Below, in pieces: positions 4,823 through 6,270 of a stretch of 6,270 nucleotides of DNA; position 1 is the first letter of the stretch; each line of letters starts with the position of its first letter. Made by a program: the position numbers and the translations under genes. The notes under the pieces are model-generated. The model saw nothing but the letters and a program-made list of their open reading frames with translations. It had not been told where the DNA came from and did no database searches. This DNA is from an uncultured Marmoricola sp. (lineage in GTDB: Bacteria > Actinomycetota > Actinomycetes > Propionibacteriales > Nocardioidaceae): NCBI RefSeq assembly GCF_943913695.1, contig NZ_CALTZE010000169.1, forward strand, positions 1 through 6,270, in the 5' to 3' direction.

Positions 4823-6073
4823 ATGAGCACGAACTCCTCGCCCCGCCCCCGCGCGCTCGTGACCGGCGCCAGCATCGCCGGGGCCGCGGCCGCCTGGTGG
4901 CTCGACGAGGTCGGCTACGACGTCACCGTCCAGGAGCTCGCCCCCGGCATGCGCGAGAGCGGGCAAAACGTCGACGTCCGCGCCACCGGGCGCGAGGTGC
5001 TGCGCCGCATGGACCTGGAGAACGCCGTACGCCGCCGCAACACCGGCGAGGTCGGCACCCGCTTCGTCGACGAGCAGGGCGGCACGGTCTCGGAGTTTCC
5101 CGTCGACGACAGCGAGGGCCACGACGGACCGACCGCCGAGCTGGAGATCCTGCGCGGAGCCCTCGCCGGAGTGCTCGCCGACGCGTGCCCGTCGTCGTTG
5201 ACGTGGCGCTTCGGCGACCGCGTCGTCGCGGTCGACCAGGAGCCGGGCAGCGTGACCGTGCGGCTCGAGAGCGGCGCCGAGGGGAGCTACGAGCTGCTCG
5301 TCGTCGCCGAGGGCGTCGGCTCCGCCACCCGCGCCCTCGTGTGGGGCGACGCGGTCGAGGAGCGGCCGCTCGGGATGTATGCCGCCTACGCCACCATCCC
5401 CCGCACCGACACCGACGACGACTGGTGGCGCGCCCTGATCGTCACGGGGTCGCGACAGGCCTCGCTGCGTCCCGACGACGAGGGCACGACCCGGGCCAAC
5501 CTCAACTTCCTCGCCGACGGCCCCGAGCTCGACGGCCTCGACGACGCCGGCGTACGCCGTGCGCTGCGGCAGCGCTTCGAGGGCGTCGGGTGGGAGGTGC
5601 CGCGGATCCTCGACGGGTTCGACGCCGCCGACGACCTCTACGTCGACTGGCTGCGGCAGGTGCGTGCGCCCACGTGGCACGAGGGGCGCGTGGTCCTGCT
5701 CGGCGACGCGGCGTGGTGCGTGACCCCGATCGGTGGCCTCGGCACCTCCCTCGCACTGACCGGCGCCTACGTGCTGGCCGCCTCGCTCTCGCAGTCACCG
5801 GACGACGTCGACGCCGCGCTGGGCGACTACGAGAGCTGGATGCGCCCGCTCGTCGAGGAGGTGCAGGACCTCCCGCCCGGCGTCCCCCGCATCGCCGCCC
5901 CGCGCACCACCCTCGGCGTCGGCGCCCTGCGCCTGGCCACCCGCGTCGCCGGTCTGCCGCCCGTGCAGGCCGTCGCCCGCCGCGTCAGCGGCGGCCCCGG
6001 CACCGGCTCCGCCACCGACGCCGACCTCCCTCCCGTCGCACCCCCCGAACGGACCGAACCCGACGCTCCCTGA
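4823..6073 (+). CDS. FAD-dependent monooxygenase (class A flavoprotein, PHBH/TetX-like fold)
   Basis: A 416-residue single-component flavin hydroxylase of the p-hydroxybenzoate hydroxylase superfamily, which uses FAD, NAD(P)H and O2 to oxidise a small, often aromatic, substrate in the cytoplasm. The N-terminal Rossmann motif is ALVTGASIAGAAAAWWL (G15-x-x-x-x-G20), the GASIAG variant common in TetX-like members, followed by a beta strand ending in Gln-Glu (about 35-36). FGDRVVAVDQE (about 133-143) leads to the second FAD-contacting region ELLVVAEGVGSATR (about 155-168). The GD motif is VVLLGDAAWCVTPIGGLGTSLAL with Asp295 contacting the FAD ribose. The middle beta-sheet domain (about 180-270) sets the substrate, which I cannot predict. 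The last 30 residues are Pro/Asp-rich and probably disordered. GGGAG precedes the ATG with tight spacing. The gene stands alone, divergent from the membrane protein; its stop codon abuts a dispersed repeat. Confidence 0.88.
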   Translation: MSTNSSPRPRALVTGASIAGAAAAWWLDEVGYDVTVQELAPGMRESGQNVDVRATGREVLRRMDLENAVRRRNTGEVGTRFVDEQGGTVSEFPVDDSEGHDGPTAELEILRGALAGVLADACPSSLTWRFGDRVVAVDQEPGSVTVRLESGAEGSYELLVVAEGVGSATRALVWGDAVEERPLGMYAAYATIPRTDTDDDWWRALIVTGSRQASLRPDDEGTTRANLNFLADGPELDGLDDAGVRRALRQRFEGVGWEVPRILDGFDAADDLYVDWLRQVRAPTWHEGRVVLLGDAAWCVTPIGGLGTSLALTGAYVLAASLSQSPDDVDAALGDYESWMRPLVEEVQDLPPGVPRIAAPRTTLGVGALRLATRVAGLPPVQAVARRVSGGPGTGSATDADLPPVAPPERTEPDAP

Positions 6074-6092
6074 GGTGCGAGCGAAGCGAGCC
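6074..6092 (+). repeat. Dispersed repeat fragment after the monooxygenase
   Basis: GGTGCGAGCGAAGCGAGCC matches 6226-6244 at 18 of 19 positions. Extending one base left, the shared GAGGTGCGAGCG begins inside the monooxygenase stop codon (TGA at 6071-6073). Together with the copies downstream, it marks this 197-bp gene-free tail as a repeat cluster. Confidence 0.75.
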
Positions 6093-6116
6093 ACGAAGGG
6101 CGCGCAGCCGGTGGGT

Positions 6117-6148
6117 CGAGCCGCGAGACCCCGCACGACGACAGGCCG
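6117..6148 (+). repeat. 32-bp exact direct repeat, copy 1
   Basis: Identical over all 32 bases to 6239-6270, starting CGAGCCGCGAGACCCCGC and ending GACGACAGGCCG; the two copies start 122 bp apart. The CGAGACCC part is the outer arm of the repeat unit described for 6163-6253. Confidence 0.85.
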
Positions 6149-6162
6149 CCGTCCGGCTCACC

Positions 6163-6253
6163 GGGTCTCGAGGCCCTCGCCCAGGGGCTCGGGCACCTCG
6201 ACCACCCCTGCCCCCGGCTGGTCGAGGTGCGAGCGCAGCGAGCCGCGAGACCC
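6163..6253. repeat. Imperfect inverted-repeat unit (REP/BIME-like)
   Basis: Two arms face each other. The inner arms are perfect over 12 bp: GCACCTCGACCA (6193-6204) and TGGTCGAGGTGC (6219-6230), with a 14-bp C-rich loop. The outer arms are perfect over 8 bp: GGGTCTCG (6163-6170) and CGAGACCC (6246-6253). Between them the arms have diverged in sequence and length (left CTCGCCC-type, right GAGCGCAGCGAGCC). The core, GGTCGAGGTGCGAGCGCAGC and onward, resembles a palindromic repeat I recall as very frequent between genes in Nocardioides-like genomes. No gene is seen in this stretch. Confidence 0.7.
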
Positions 6254-6270
6254 CGCACGACGACAGGCCG
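6239..6270 (+). repeat. 32-bp exact direct repeat, copy 2, reaching the window edge
   Basis: Exact copy of 6117-6148. The match runs to the last base of the window, so the repeat may be longer than 32 bp. Confidence 0.85.

Noticed and set aside
4541..5680. A 379-residue minus-strand frame antisense to the monooxygenase
   Set aside because: The plus strand carries all the flavoprotein motifs; this is a shadow.
6117..6270. CRISPR-like repeats
   Set aside because: There are only two exact copies 122 bp apart, the intervening DNA holds inverted arms of the same unit, and no cas gene is visible; a dispersed palindromic repeat fits better.

Overview
The window is very GC-rich, with GTG/ATG starts, strong codon bias toward G or C at third positions, 4-bp gene overlaps, an EspC-like (type VII secretion) protein and a dispersed repeat whose core resembles one I recall from Nocardioides-type genomes. 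Together these point to an actinobacterium, probably of the Nocardioidaceae. This assignment is inference; no marker gene is present.

Layout, left to right. (1) Positions 1-2265, minus strand: a tightly packed three-gene operon. It reads, in transcription order, a small EspC-like protein (2265-1969), a 563-residue acidic, mostly helical protein with a WXG100-like N-terminus (1950-259), and a lipoprotein (262 to beyond the left edge). It looks like a type VII secretion substrate or accessory locus separated from any ESX machinery visible here. (2) Positions 2266-2627: a divergent intergenic region. It carries a candidate -10 element and a complete cobalamin (B12) riboswitch whose parts can be assigned: a 12-bp P1 stem, the P4 hairpin, the ACTGTGA segment, the B12 box, and a P13 hairpin whose loop matches L5. 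The expression platform looks translational: an 8-nt strand can pair either with the B12 box or with the Shine-Dalgarno sequence of the next gene. (3) Positions 2628-4036, plus strand: a betaine-homocysteine-methyltransferase-like (BHMT-like) methionine synthase, translationally coupled by a GTGA overlap to a 112-residue protein of unknown function. (4) Positions 4045-4764, minus strand: a four-helix membrane protein with a PH-like C-terminal domain. It converges on the previous operon over a short hairpin and is probably leaderless. (5) Positions 4823-6073, plus strand: an FAD-dependent class A monooxygenase, divergent from the membrane protein across 58 bp. (6) Positions 6074-6270: non-coding, filled with direct and inverted copies of a dispersed repeat.

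The most interesting unit is region 2-3. A folate- and B12-independent type of homocysteine methyltransferase appears to be switched off by B12, as expected for a backup to a B12-dependent methionine synthase. The zinc ligands and the homocysteine-binding glutamate of BHMT are kept, but, by my memory-based alignment, the aromatic residues that hold betaine in the human enzyme are changed. The methyl donor is therefore open, and the coupled small protein is an uncharacterised member of the same regulon.
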